Shown here: positions 1-8,320 of the stretch, one piece after another
How positions within the stretch are numbered: position 1 is the stretch's first letter
Layout: the number at the start of each line of letters is the position of its first letter
DNA from: Acidimicrobiia bacterium
GTDB taxonomy: Bacteria > Actinomycetota > Acidimicrobiia > IMCC26256 > JAMXLJ01
Direction: 5' to 3'
Assembly (NCBI GenBank): GCA_035651955.1
Contig: DASRES010000023.1
Location: forward strand, 1-48,708
DNA length: 48,708 bases
Position numbers and translations under genes: made by a program
Notes under the pieces: model-generated
Told to the model about the DNA's origin: nothing
Databases searched by the model: none
What the model saw: only the letters and a program-made list of their open reading frames with translations

Positions 1-138
1 ATGTTTCCGCTCCTGGCGCCTTCGGCGCCGGGTGATCCCCGTGGTCGCGCTCGCTGCTCGCGCGGGACACCCGGCTCGCCGGCGCTCGCTACTCCCGGGG
101 CCACGCTCCCGCTCGCCTACCGGCGAGCTCGCTCAGCT
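1..138. other. GC-rich intergenic edge, no gene seen
   Basis: No coding region can be supported here. A short hairpin, GGCGCC-TTC-GGCGCC, lies at 15-29. The stretch is downstream of the leftward thiolase gene, so it may be a terminator region or the edge of a neighbouring gene outside the window. Confidence 0.4.
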
Positions 139-1317
139 CTACGGCGCCGGGACCTCGATGACGGTGGCGGAACCCATGCCGCCGCCCGCGCACATGCTCG
201 CGACGCCGTACCCGCCGCCCCGACGCCGCAGCTCGTACAGCAGGGTGACGATCATGCGCGCGCCCGTGCACGCGACCGGGTGCCCGAGGCTGCACCCGCT
301 GCCCGACACGTTGACGATCTCGTGCGGGAACCCGAGGATCCGGCTCGACGCGACGGCCATCGACGCGAACGCCTCGTTGATCTCGACAAGCTTCATGTCC
401 TCGGTCGTCAGACCGGCGCGCTGCAACGCCTTCGGGATCGAGTGCACCGGCCCGAACCCGGTCTCCGCGGGCGGCACGCCTGCCGACGCCCACGAGCGGA
501 TGATCGCGAGCGGCTCCAGACCGTTCTCCTGCGCATAGTCGCCGTCGACGATGACCATCGCCGCGCTGCCGTCGTTGATCCCCGATGCGTTCCCGGCGGT
601 GATGCTGAACCCCTCGATCTCGGGGTGTAGCGGCTTCAGCGACGCGAGCTTCTCCATCGTGGTGTCGCGGCGCGGGTGCTCGTCCACCTGGAAGATGACC
701 GTGTCGCCGTCCCGGCGCGGCACCTCGATCGGGAAGACCTCTTCCTCGAAACGGCCCTCGTCGATCGCGCGCACGGCCCGCATGTGGGACTCGTACGCCC
801 AGTGGTCCATCTCCTCGCGCGTGACGTTGGCCTTCTGCGCCGCGTTCCAGCCGACCGTGATCGACATGTCGAACGCGGGCGCGTCGGGCGTCTCGGGGTG
901 CGACGGCGACATCCACTGGTGCATCTCACCCGTCGCCGGGTCGCGCAGCAACGAGGTCGGCGACGTCGAGAGCGACGCAGTTCCGCCCGCGACGACGACG
1001 CGGTCCATCCCGGCGCGGATGCTCGCGGCCGCACCCTGCACGGCGGTCATGCCGGATGCGCAGTGCCGGTTCAACGCCACGCCCGGCACGTTGGGGATCC
1101 CGAGGTCGACGGCGACGTAGCGAGCGATGTCGCCTCCGCCCTGGAGCGACTCGCCGAGTTGGATGTCGTCGACCTCGTCGGCCGGGATGCCCGACCGCTT
1201 CAGCGCCTCGTCGACGGCGTACTTGCCGAGGTCGAACGCGCTGACGTCCACGAGCGTTCCCTTGCGCGCGGTGCCGATCGCAGTGCGCGCGGCGGAGACG
1301 ATGACGGCGTCGCCCAT
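139..1317 (-). CDS. thiolase family acetyl-CoA acetyltransferase
   Basis: This 392-aa protein should carry out thiolytic cleavage or Claisen condensation of acyl-CoA in the cytoplasm, the last step of a beta-oxidation round. The nucleophile is Cys86 in NRHCASGM. The NEAFA motif follows, then His346 in a GHP motif and the second catalytic Cys376 in the MCAGG loop. Length is typical for the family. The ATG at 1317 is chosen because MGDAVIVSAARTAIG is the usual thiolase N-terminus; a start nine codons upstream would add an atypical Arg/Ser-rich stretch. The usual GG before the GHP loop reads GSGCS, so substrate preference may differ from the plain acetoacetyl-CoA enzymes. A TGACG-N4-CGTCA operator-like repeat lies 49 bp upstream. 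Confidence 0.93.
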   Translation of the reverse strand: MGDAVIVSAARTAIGTARKGTLVDVSAFDLGKYAVDEALKRSGIPADEVDDIQLGESLQGGGDIARYVAVDLGIPNVPGVALNRHCASGMTAVQGAAASIRAGMDRVVVAGGTASLSTSPTSLLRDPATGEMHQWMSPSHPETPDAPAFDMSITVGWNAAQKANVTREEMDHWAYESHMRAVRAIDEGRFEEEVFPIEVPRRDGDTVIFQVDEHPRRDTTMEKLASLKPLHPEIEGFSITAGNASGINDGSAAMVIVDGDYAQENGLEPLAIIRSWASAGVPPAETGFGPVHSIPKALQRAGLTTEDMKLVEINEAFASMAVASSRILGFPHEIVNVSGSGCSLGHPVACTGARMIVTLLYELRRRGGGYGVASMCAGGGMGSATVIEVPAP

Positions 1318-1365
1318 GGACGTGCTCCTTCGGAGAGATCGCAACGGACGGTCGGCGATCGTACC

Positions 1366-1379
1366 TGACGCTCACGTCA
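1366..1379. promoter_or_regulatory. operator-like inverted repeat, site A
   Basis: TGACGCTCACGTCA has five-base arms TGACG/CGTCA around four bases. It sits in the 121-bp divergent gap between the thiolase start and the NADH dehydrogenase start. It is one of eight matches to TGACRSNNRYGTCA in this window. Function is inferred from recurrence and position. Confidence 0.6.
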
Positions 1380-1438
1380 CGGAGCCGGGCCGGAATCCGA
1401 GCCGTGGCCGACCCGCGAGCCCGGGTACGAATGGTGGG

Positions 1439-2764
1439 GTGACCGACAACCCGCGCCCGCGTGTCGTCGTGGTCGGCGCCGGCTTCGCCGGCCTCGCCGT
1501 GGTGAAGCGACTCATGCGCTTCGACGTCGACGTCGTGATCTTCGACCGGCACAACTACAACACGTTCCAGCCGCTGCTCTACCAGGTCGCGACCGCCGGT
1601 CTCGACGCCGGCGACGTCGCCCATCACATCCGCGGGATCGTGCGCGACCACCCACGTGCCGAGCTGCTCGTGGAGACCGTCACCGGGATCGACGCGGCCG
1701 GCAAGCGCGTCCACCTGCAGAGCGGCGAGTCGATGTCGTACGACGCGCTCGTCATCACGACGGGCGCGCGCACGAACTACTTCGGTGTCGACGGCGCGCA
1801 CGAGCATGCGCTCCCGCTGTACACGCTCCCGGACGCGATTCGTCTGCGGAACCACGTCCTGTCGTGCTTCGAGGAGGCCGAGGCGCAGCCGTCACTCGTG
1901 GACGAGGGCGCGTTGACGTTCGTCGTCGTCGGTGGCGGCGCAACGGGCGTCGAGACCGCCGGCGCGATGAGCGAACTGTTCTCGAAGGTGATGCGGCACG
2001 ACTTCCGGCGCATCGACGTCCGGCGTGCGCGCGTCGTCGTCGTCGAGATGGCCGACTCGCTGCTCGGGACCTTCCGCGCCCGCTCGCGTGAGCACGCGCG
2101 CACGCAGTTGCTCGACCGCGGCGTCGAGCTGCGCCTCGGCGAGCAGGTGACCGCGGTCGAACGGCACCGCGTCCTCCTCGCGTCGGGTCACGTGATCCCG
2201 ACCCACACCGTCGTGTGGGCGGCGGGCGTGCAGGCGAGCGAGCTCGCGGGCTGGATCGGGTTCGAGCAGACGAAGGGCGGACGCATCACCGTCGAACCGG
2301 ACCTGTCGGTGCCGGGCCATCCCGACGTCTTCGTCGCGGGTGATCTCGCGGCGGCGAAGGGCGACCACGGCGACCTGCTGCCCCAGGTCGCGCAGGTCGC
2401 GATGCAGGAAGGTCATCACGCCGCCCGCATGGTGATGCGCCGGATCGACGGGGAGCAGACGCGTCCGTTCCGCTACCGCGACCCGGGGAGCATGGCGACG
2501 ATCGGCCGCCGCGCGGCCGTCGCGGACCTCCCGTTCGGGATCACGCTGACGGGCGGCGTGGCGTGGCTCGCCTGGCTGTTCTTGCACCTGCTCTACATCG
2601 TCGGCTTCCGCCGGCGCACCGAGGTGCTGCTCCGGTGGGCGTGGAACTACACGCGTTGGGAGTGGGGACCGCTGCTGATCCTGCGCCCGAGCCCCGACCC
2701 GGACGTGTCCGCGCTCGCGCCGGCGGCGGAGCCGAGCGCGGAGCCCACATCCGGAGCGCTTTGA
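1439..2764 (+). CDS. ndh: type II NADH dehydrogenase (NDH-2)
   Basis: This 441-aa flavoprotein should oxidise NADH and reduce quinone at the inner face of the membrane without pumping protons. The FAD-binding GxGxxG (VVGAGFAGL) is at residues 12-20. A second nucleotide-binding motif, VVGGGATGVETAG, lies near residue 160. The late FAD contact is VFVAGDLA, around residue 298. A hydrophobic, Trp-rich C-terminus (about 360-425) looks like the membrane-binding helices of mycobacterial-type NDH-2. The GTG at 1439 puts the dinucleotide fold close to the N-terminus as in homologues; the frame is open further upstream but reads as non-homologous sequence antisense to the thiolase. It could serve as electron outlet for the neighbouring oxidation pathway. 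Confidence 0.92.
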   Translation: MTDNPRPRVVVVGAGFAGLAVVKRLMRFDVDVVIFDRHNYNTFQPLLYQVATAGLDAGDVAHHIRGIVRDHPRAELLVETVTGIDAAGKRVHLQSGESMSYDALVITTGARTNYFGVDGAHEHALPLYTLPDAIRLRNHVLSCFEEAEAQPSLVDEGALTFVVVGGGATGVETAGAMSELFSKVMRHDFRRIDVRRARVVVVEMADSLLGTFRARSREHARTQLLDRGVELRLGEQVTAVERHRVLLASGHVIPTHTVVWAAGVQASELAGWIGFEQTKGGRITVEPDLSVPGHPDVFVAGDLAAAKGDHGDLLPQVAQVAMQEGHHAARMVMRRIDGEQTRPFRYRDPGSMATIGRRAAVADLPFGITLTGGVAWLAWLFLHLLYIVGFRRRTEVLLRWAWNYTRWEWGPLLILRPSPDPDVSALAPAAEPSAEPTSGAL

Positions 2765-2767
2765 CGC

Positions 2768-2781
2768 TGACACGCGTGTCA
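2768..2781. promoter_or_regulatory. perfect palindrome operator, site B
   Basis: TGACACGCGTGTCA is a perfect 14-bp palindrome between the NADH dehydrogenase stop (2764) and the acyl-CoA synthetase start (2799). It matches TGACRSNNRYGTCA. Its halves TGACACG and CGTGTCA are exactly the arms of the repeat in the tetR promoter at 33075-33095. Confidence 0.65.
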
Positions 2782-2798
2782 GGCATCCTGCACGCGCC

Positions 2799-4346
2799 AT
2801 GGCCGTCACCGACCCCGGTTTCCTGCTCGTCGACCAGTTGCGCTTCATGGCCGCGCGCCACGGCGACGAGCCCGCGTACCGCGACCTCGCGACCGACCGG
2901 GCGCTCACGTTCTCGGAGTGGGACGCCGAGTCGAACCGCGTCGCGCGCGGGCTCCAGCGCTTCGGTGTCGCGAAGGGCGACCGCGTGTCGGTGTACCTCC
3001 CGAACGAAGAGGTGCTGCGCTGGATCGTGGTGTACGCGGCAGTCCACAAGGCGGGCGCCGTCGCCGTGCCCACGAACACGCGGCTGTCGGAGCAGGAGCT
3101 CGTCAACATCCTCGGCCATGCCGAGGTCCGCGCGATCGTGACCTGCGACGCGCTGCTCGACACCGCGGTCGCCGTCCGTGATGCGCTGGCGAGCCCGCCG
3201 GTCGTCGTGAGCGCCGGGAGCTCGACCGCGCCGGACGTCGTCCCTTTCGACGACGTGCTGGGCGACGACCCGAGCTTCGTGCAGGTGCCGGTCGGCGAGG
3301 AGGACCTCGCCGACATCATGTACACGTCGGGCACCACCGGCCTGCCGAAGGGTGTCGCGGTCCGTCACCGAAACGTCGCGATGATCCCGAACAGCGAGCC
3401 GGTGTGGAGCGCGGCCGGTTGGTTGCACGGCGCGCCGCTGTTCACGTTCGCCGGCATCTCGTTCATCTACAACCCGATGAAGATGGGCCTCGTCGGCCTG
3501 TACCTGCCGCGCTTCGACGCCGGCCGCTGGCTCGAGATCGTCGAGCGCGACCGGCCGATGATGGCGTTCCTCGTCCCCGCGATGGCCGAGCTCCTCGTCG
3601 CGCACCCCGAGTTCGCGACGCGGGACCTGTCGAGCCTCGTCGCCGTGTCGGTCGGCAGCGCGCCGCTCGCACCGGCGACGCTGCTCGCGCTCCAGGAGCG
3701 CCTGCCGAACGCGGGCGTGTCGAACTCCTACGGCATGACCGAGGCCGGCCCCGCGTTCATCGTGATGCCCAAGGAGGAGGTCACGCGCCGCGTCGGATCG
3801 GTCGGCAAGCCGCTCCCTCCGATGGAGCTGAAGATCGTCGACGAGCACGATCACGAGGTACCGACCGGCACCGTCGGCGAGCTCCTCACCCGTCTCCCGG
3901 GCCGTCAGCGGGAGTACTACAAGGACGACGCCGCGACGTCCGCGACCTGGACGGTGGACGGGTGGTTGCGGAGCGGTGACCTCGCGTACGTCGACGACGA
4001 TGGGTTCCTCTACATCGTCGGCCGCAAGAAGGACGTGATCATCCGGGGCGGCAACAACATCTACGCGACGGACGTCGAGGCGATCGTGCTCGAGCACCCG
4101 GACGTGCGCGAGGTCGCGGTGGTCGGCGTTCCGCACGCCGTGCTCGGTGAGGACGTCGCCGCGTACGTCGTGCTGCGCGACGGGGCCACGTGCGCGCCCG
4201 ACGACATCAAGGAGTTCTGCGCGACGCGCCTCGCGGACTACAAGCGTCCGCGGCACGTGACGATCGTCGACGAGCTCCCGCGCAACGCGACCGGCAAGGT
4301 CATGAAGCACGTCCTGAGGGAACGAGTAGCGTCGCCCGCCGGCTGA
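2799..4346 (+). CDS. AMP-forming acyl-CoA synthetase
   Basis: A 515-aa member of the ANL adenylating superfamily, expected to activate a carboxylic acid to its CoA thioester with ATP. The P-loop YTSGTTGLPKG is at residues 175-185. The A5 region NSYGMTEAGP, the hinge region GDLAYVDDDGF and the A8 loop GRKKDVIIRGG follow. The C-terminal catalytic Lys is K500 in LPRNATGK. Length is normal for medium-chain/aryl FadD-type ligases; the acid cannot be named from sequence. The ATG is the first in frame and follows the palindrome at 2768-2781 by 17 bp. The MaoC-like gene starts 22 bp downstream, so the two probably form an operon controlled by that site. Confidence 0.93.
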   Translation: MAVTDPGFLLVDQLRFMAARHGDEPAYRDLATDRALTFSEWDAESNRVARGLQRFGVAKGDRVSVYLPNEEVLRWIVVYAAVHKAGAVAVPTNTRLSEQELVNILGHAEVRAIVTCDALLDTAVAVRDALASPPVVVSAGSSTAPDVVPFDDVLGDDPSFVQVPVGEEDLADIMYTSGTTGLPKGVAVRHRNVAMIPNSEPVWSAAGWLHGAPLFTFAGISFIYNPMKMGLVGLYLPRFDAGRWLEIVERDRPMMAFLVPAMAELLVAHPEFATRDLSSLVAVSVGSAPLAPATLLALQERLPNAGVSNSYGMTEAGPAFIVMPKEEVTRRVGSVGKPLPPMELKIVDEHDHEVPTGTVGELLTRLPGRQREYYKDDAATSATWTVDGWLRSGDLAYVDDDGFLYIVGRKKDVIIRGGNNIYATDVEAIVLEHPDVREVAVVGVPHAVLGEDVAAYVVLRDGATCAPDDIKEFCATRLADYKRPRHVTIVDELPRNATGKVMKHVLRERVASPAG

Positions 4347-4368
4347 CCGAGACAGGAGACGAACGTTC

Positions 4369-4821
4369 GTGGCACTGACCGAGCTGAAGGGCCAGCAGAC
4401 CGGTACGCAGCGCGTCGTCATCGAGCGCGGTCCCGTGCGCGTGTTCGCCGAGGCGCTCGGCGACTCGGACGCGGTGTACCGGCAGGACCACGCTCCGGTC
4501 CCGCCGACGTACCCGTTCGTCATGTCGTACTGGGGCTCGCTGGGCGAGGGCGGTGCCGCGGGCCTGCCGATCGAGAAGCTGCGCGGTCCCGGGCGGGCGA
4601 TCCTGCACGGCGAGCAGGAGTTCGAGTACCTGAGCTGGCCGCACGTCGGAGACGTCCTCGAGGGCACGACGACGATCACCGACGTGTACGAGAAGGACCG
4701 CGGTGAGGGCCGGAAGATGGAGTTCTACGTCACCGAGACGGCGTGGAAGAACGTCGAGACGGGTGAGCCCGTCGTGAAGACGCGCTTCACGATGCTGATC
4801 ATGGTGCGGCCGCAGAAGTAG
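4369..4821 (+). CDS. MaoC-like hot-dog dehydratase, N-terminal type
   Basis: A 150-aa single hot-dog-fold protein resembling the N-terminal FAS1-like/MaoC dehydratase domain, as in the HadA and HadC subunits of mycobacterial (3R)-hydroxyacyl dehydratases. Visible features are the early GPVRVFAEALGD helix region, VPPTYPFVM and the long central-helix segment ending ILHGEQEFEYL. I do not see the D-x(4)-H catalytic hydratase motif, which in two-part enzymes sits in the partner subunit, so this protein probably needs a MaoC partner that is not in the window. The GTG at 4369 is preceded by GACAGGAGAC. It follows the acyl-CoA synthetase closely and likely acts on the same acyl-CoA intermediates. Confidence 0.8.
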   Translation: MALTELKGQQTGTQRVVIERGPVRVFAEALGDSDAVYRQDHAPVPPTYPFVMSYWGSLGEGGAAGLPIEKLRGPGRAILHGEQEFEYLSWPHVGDVLEGTTTITDVYEKDRGEGRKMEFYVTETAWKNVETGEPVVKTRFTMLIMVRPQK

Positions 4822-4828
4822 CAACCCC

Positions 4829-5497
4829 ATGTGCGTGGTCGCGGGCGTCGACGGATGCCGCGGCGGCTGGGTCGGCGTCGTCCTCGCCGACGACGGAACG
4901 GTGCGCGACGCGCGCGTCGCTCACACGTTCGACGCGTTGACGGCCGCGTTCGGACGGGTCGACGTCGTCGGCGTCGACATGCCCGTCGGGTTGGTGGAGA
5001 CCGGCGTGCGGGAGTGCGAGCGCCTCGCGCGCAGGCTGCTCGCCGCACGCGCCTCGACCGTTTTCCCGATGCCACCCCGGGGCGCGCTGGCGGCCCCGAC
5101 CCACGCGCAGGCCGTTGCGCGCTGTCGTGAGCTCGGCGTACCCGGCGTGTCGGCACAGGGCTACGCGCTCCGTCGGAAGGTGTTCGAGGTCGAGCAGGTC
5201 GCGGCCGCGTCGCGCGCCGTACCGGTCGTCGAGATCCATCCCGAGCTCTCGTTCCGAGCGATGACCGGGGACGTGCTGCCGAGCAAGCGGAGCGCGGACG
5301 GGATCGCACGCCGCGAGGAGGCGCTGCGGCGTCACGGCATCGCGGTTCCCGGCGTGCGAGGTGCCGAGCGGGACGACGTGCTCGACGCGGCCGCGGTCGC
5401 GTGGAGCGCGTCGCGCTACGCGCATGGTGAGGCCGTCTCGCTCCCCGACCCGCCCCAGCGGGGGCCGGGCGGCGAGGCGATCGCGATCTGGTACTAG
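4829..5497 (+). CDS. DUF429 family protein (RNase H-like fold)
   Basis: A 222-aa protein with the DUF429 pattern: an N-terminal VAGVDGCRGGWVGV, the acidic VVGVDMPVGL around residue 50, EIHPELSF near 135 and a C-terminal DDVLDAAAVAWSA. The spaced Asp/Glu residues fit the predicted RNase H-like fold, but the biochemical role of the family is unknown. The gene starts 8 bp after the MaoC-like gene and probably rides in the same operon. Its TAG stop overlaps the stop of the convergent amidohydrolase gene within one CTAG. Confidence 0.8.
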   Translation: MCVVAGVDGCRGGWVGVVLADDGTVRDARVAHTFDALTAAFGRVDVVGVDMPVGLVETGVRECERLARRLLAARASTVFPMPPRGALAAPTHAQAVARCRELGVPGVSAQGYALRRKVFEVEQVAAASRAVPVVEIHPELSFRAMTGDVLPSKRSADGIARREEALRRHGIAVPGVRGAERDDVLDAAAVAWSASRYAHGEAVSLPDPPQRGPGGEAIAIWY

Positions 5498-6648
5498 CGC
5501 GACGTGTCGGCGCGAAGGAGGAACGCGACGTTGCCGCCGAAGAACGCGGGATCGTCGGCCGGTGCGCCGGCGCGCGGGCACATCGCCCGGTAGTCCTCGA
5601 GCGGCGTCGCGGTCCCCTCGCCGTGCGGGTAGTCGCTGCACGCCATGAAGATGTCCCCGGCGCGCTCGCGCAGGAGGTCGGGTCGCTCGTACGCGAACGC
5701 GGCGATGCGCGCCTGCCGGCGGATGTACGCGCTCGGCGGCTCGTCGAGCTCGGTGAGCGGCCGGCCGTTCTGGCGGCGGTGGAAGTCGAACGTCCCGTCC
5801 AGGCTGGGCAGGAAGTGCGCGGCCCACGACGCGGACAGCTCCATCACCCCGATGCGCAGATCGGGATGGCGGGCAAGCACACCGTGGATCGCGAGGTCGG
5901 CGAGCGCGAGCGCGGCCGGGACCCAGATGAACGCGGTCTGCAACACCGGGTCGACCGGGTCGAAGTCACCCTCGTACCACGGCTCCGCGAACGGCCGGTC
6001 GAAGTTCGAGACGTGGAAGACGGGCGTGATCCCGTGCTCGACGAACGACGCCCACGCGCGATCGAGATCGGGATGGTGCAGCGGCTTCCCGTCGACGAGC
6101 GCGGGACCGAGCATCGCGAGGCGCACACCGCCGGCATCCAGCGCGCGGAGCTGCGCGGCGAGCCAGTCGAGGTCGCGCAGCGTCACGTGCGCGACGGGAT
6201 GGAGCCGGCCGCGCCCCTGTTGCGCGACGTCGATCGCCCACGAGTTCCACGCCGCCATGTTCGTCGTCAACGCGTGCAGGTCTCGCTCGACCGCGCGCTC
6301 CCAGACGAGTCCCGCGTTGGGGAACAGCACCGCCGCGTCGAGCCCGAGGGCGTCGAGCCGGGCGATGCGCGCATCGGGGTCGTGGTAGTCGGCGGGCGCG
6401 TCGTCGTAGTTCACGTCGGCACGCTCGCCGGCCCGGTTCGCGGCCCGGCCCGCGCCGGTACCGTCGACGTCGCCCGGCCGGAACACCTCGGCCGGATAGA
6501 TCCGTCGGCCGCGCCACGTGACCCAGCCGAACCCGAGGTCGTCGTCGACGATGCGGACGCAGTCGTCGCGATCGCGCGCCGGCGACCGTTCGGCCCACAG
6601 CTCGCGCGCCTCGAACAGGTGCTGGTCGGCGTCGATCACCGTCGTCAT
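5494..6648 (-). CDS. amidohydrolase-related metalloenzyme
   Basis: A 384-aa TIM-barrel amidohydrolase 2 (ACMSD-like) protein, a family of metal-dependent hydrolases and decarboxylases acting on small organic acids. Candidate metal ligands are D-x-H in VIDADQHLFE at residues 4-13, His in PVFHVSNF in mid-barrel, and Asp in MACSDYPHGEG near residue 340. The ATG at 6648 has GGAGGTGCC just upstream. It is divergent from the DUF2889 gene, with a perfect 16-bp palindrome between them. It is more distantly related to the two longer amidohydrolases at 18126 and 43194. The exact substrate cannot be read from the sequence. Confidence 0.85.
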   Translation of the reverse strand: MTTVIDADQHLFEARELWAERSPARDRDDCVRIVDDDLGFGWVTWRGRRIYPAEVFRPGDVDGTGAGRAANRAGERADVNYDDAPADYHDPDARIARLDALGLDAAVLFPNAGLVWERAVERDLHALTTNMAAWNSWAIDVAQQGRGRLHPVAHVTLRDLDWLAAQLRALDAGGVRLAMLGPALVDGKPLHHPDLDRAWASFVEHGITPVFHVSNFDRPFAEPWYEGDFDPVDPVLQTAFIWVPAALALADLAIHGVLARHPDLRIGVMELSASWAAHFLPSLDGTFDFHRRQNGRPLTELDEPPSAYIRRQARIAAFAYERPDLLRERAGDIFMACSDYPHGEGTATPLEDYRAMCPRAGAPADDPAFFGGNVAFLLRADTSR

Positions 6649-6688
6649 CGCGGCACCTCCCCCGTGACGTCCGCCCTCGTTCGCGATT

Positions 6689-6704
6689 GTGACACCGGTG
6701 TCAC
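6689..6704. promoter_or_regulatory. 16-bp perfect palindrome operator, site C
   Basis: GTGACACCGGTGTCAC reads identically on both strands. Its core TGACACCGGTGTCA (6690-6703) matches the recurrent TGACRSNNRYGTCA. It lies 41 bp upstream of the amidohydrolase start and 22 bp upstream of the DUF2889 start, well placed to control both. Confidence 0.65.
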
Positions 6705-6726
6705 GTGCGCGCGACCATGCGCCGCC

Positions 6727-7476
6727 GTGAAGCCGTTCACCGAGGGCTCGTACCGCCGCCGCATCCGGCTCGTCGCGCCGGACGACGGCACGGTCGACGG
6801 CGAGCTCGAGGACGACTTCCACCACTTCGGCGTGCTCCTGCGTCACGACGGCGCGAACGTCGTCGCCGTCGACGGCCGCGCCATCCGATGGCCGTGGACG
6901 ACCTGCCCGGACGCCGTCGGCCCGTTGCACGCGCTCGAAGGCATGCCGCTCTCGCGACGCTGCACCGCGATCGCGTCGTACGCCGAGCCGCGCGCCAACT
7001 GCACGCACCTGTTCGACCTCGCCGGCTTGTGCGTGACGCACGCGGCGCGTGGTGGGGCGGAGCGCGTCTACGACGCCGAGATCCCGCGGCCCGTCGACGG
7101 CCGGTCGCGCGTCCGGCTGTGGCGCGACGGCGACCTTGTCCTGGACTGGCAGCTGGTCGACGGGCGCGTCGTCGACGCGCCGCCGTACTCCGACGTCCCG
7201 TGGGGCGGCGGGTTCATGCGCTGGGCGGACGAGACGCTCGATCCCGAGACCGCCGAGGCGGCGATCGTGCTGCGCCGCGCGTGCACGATCGGGTCGGGTC
7301 GAGGCATGGACCTCGACCGCATCGACCGCGCTTCGGAGCTCGAGAAGCTCATGGCCGGTGTGTGCTACACGATGCAGCCGCAGCAGATCCGCGTCGCGCT
7401 GCGCAACAAGGACAGCATGCGCGACTTCGCCGACCACCCGGAACGCCTGCTCGCGAGCGGGGAGTCAGCGGGGTAG
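6727..7476 (+). CDS. DUF2889 family protein
   Basis: A 249-aa protein with the features of DUF2889. An N-terminal YRRRIRLVAPDDGTVDGELEDD strand-rich segment is followed by a conserved Cys-containing NCTHLFDL in the middle and a C-terminal Met/Cys segment near GVCYTMQPQQIR. The family has no established function. The GTG at 6727 is the only reasonable start after the palindrome; the frame stays open upstream but runs antisense to the amidohydrolase. Divergent pairing with an amidohydrolase under one palindrome suggests a shared degradation pathway. Its 3' end overlaps the convergent LLM gene by 12 bases. Confidence 0.75.
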   Translation: MKPFTEGSYRRRIRLVAPDDGTVDGELEDDFHHFGVLLRHDGANVVAVDGRAIRWPWTTCPDAVGPLHALEGMPLSRRCTAIASYAEPRANCTHLFDLAGLCVTHAARGGAERVYDAEIPRPVDGRSRVRLWRDGDLVLDWQLVDGRVVDAPPYSDVPWGGGFMRWADETLDPETAEAAIVLRRACTIGSGRGMDLDRIDRASELEKLMAGVCYTMQPQQIRVALRNKDSMRDFADHPERLLASGESAG

Positions 7477-8310
7477 CTCGACGAGGTCCGCGAAGCGGCG
7501 CATCCCGTCGATCGCCTCCCGCGACCGTCGCCACGGCGACACGATCATCCGTGTCACGCCCGCGTCCTCCCAGCGCTCGACGTCGTCACGCGAGGTGACG
7601 GGTCCGCCGAGGCAGATCTCCAACGGCTCGCCGGCGCGGCCGTGCTCCTCGCGCAGCTCGTGGAGCCGCGCGATGGGTCGCTTCGCGGACTGGAGCGTGT
7701 GCGCCATCCCGATCCAGCCGTCGGCGATGCGCGCCGCGCGCCGCAGCGCGGCGTCGCTCTCACCGCCGATCAGCAACGGCGGGTGCGGTCGCTGGACCGG
7801 CTTCGGTTGGAACGCGACCGGGGCGAAGTCGAAGAACTCGCCGTGGTGCTCGATGACGTCGTCGTCCCAGAGCCGCTTGCACACGGTGATGGCCTCGTCG
7901 AGACGGCGGCCGCGCGACGGGAAGTCGAGCCCGGCCGCCTCCCACTCCTCCTCGAGCCAGCCCGCGCCGATCCCGACCTCGGCCCGGCCGTCGGACACGA
8001 CGTCGAGCGTCGTGATCGCCCGTGCCGCGACGAACGGGTGCCGCAACGCGAGGTTGTAGACGTGTGTGCCGAGCCGGACGCGCTCCGTCTTGCCCGCGAG
8101 GAAGCTGAGGTACGCGAAGCAGTCGAACACCGGCGTCGTCGGCGGGACCGGCGGGACGTCCTCGCCCGGGTGCGGCGAGCGGCTCATCTGCATCGGGAAG
8201 ACGAGGTGCTCCGGGAGCCAGACCGACTCGTAGCCGAGCCGTTCGGCCTCGAGCGTGGCGTCGACGAAGAACGCAGGGTTGAGCGCGCCGAGCGCGACGC
8301 CGAACTTCAC
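7465..8310 (-). CDS. LLM class F420-dependent oxidoreductase
   Basis: A 281-aa luciferase-like monooxygenase-fold protein. Actinobacterial members usually use coenzyme F420 for hydride transfer. The typical N-terminus MKFGVALG...ERLGYESVWLPEH is present, followed by RVRLGTHVYNLALRHP, GIGAGWLEEEW near residue 115, and a C-terminal GGESDAALRRAARIADGW. Length matches the TIGR03619-like group. It lies 10 bp downstream of the SDR at 8321-9112 on the same strand, so both are probably transcribed from the operator region at 9141-9154. Confidence 0.88.
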   Translation of the reverse strand: MKFGVALGALNPAFFVDATLEAERLGYESVWLPEHLVFPMQMSRSPHPGEDVPPVPPTTPVFDCFAYLSFLAGKTERVRLGTHVYNLALRHPFVAARAITTLDVVSDGRAEVGIGAGWLEEEWEAAGLDFPSRGRRLDEAITVCKRLWDDDVIEHHGEFFDFAPVAFQPKPVQRPHPPLLIGGESDAALRRAARIADGWIGMAHTLQSAKRPIARLHELREEHGRAGEPLEICLGGPVTSRDDVERWEDAGVTRMIVSPWRRSREAIDGMRRFADLVELPR

Positions 8311-8320
8311 CTGACCGTCC

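Noticed and set aside
1-630. Open frame from the first base on the plus strand
   Set aside because: It is Arg/Pro-rich and antisense to the thiolase, with no recognisable motif.
4359-4370. Palindrome ACGAACGTTCGT considered as a LexA box
   Set aside because: The SOS box needs four bases between CGAAC and GTTCG; here the halves are fused, and the palindrome includes the GTG start of the MaoC-like gene.
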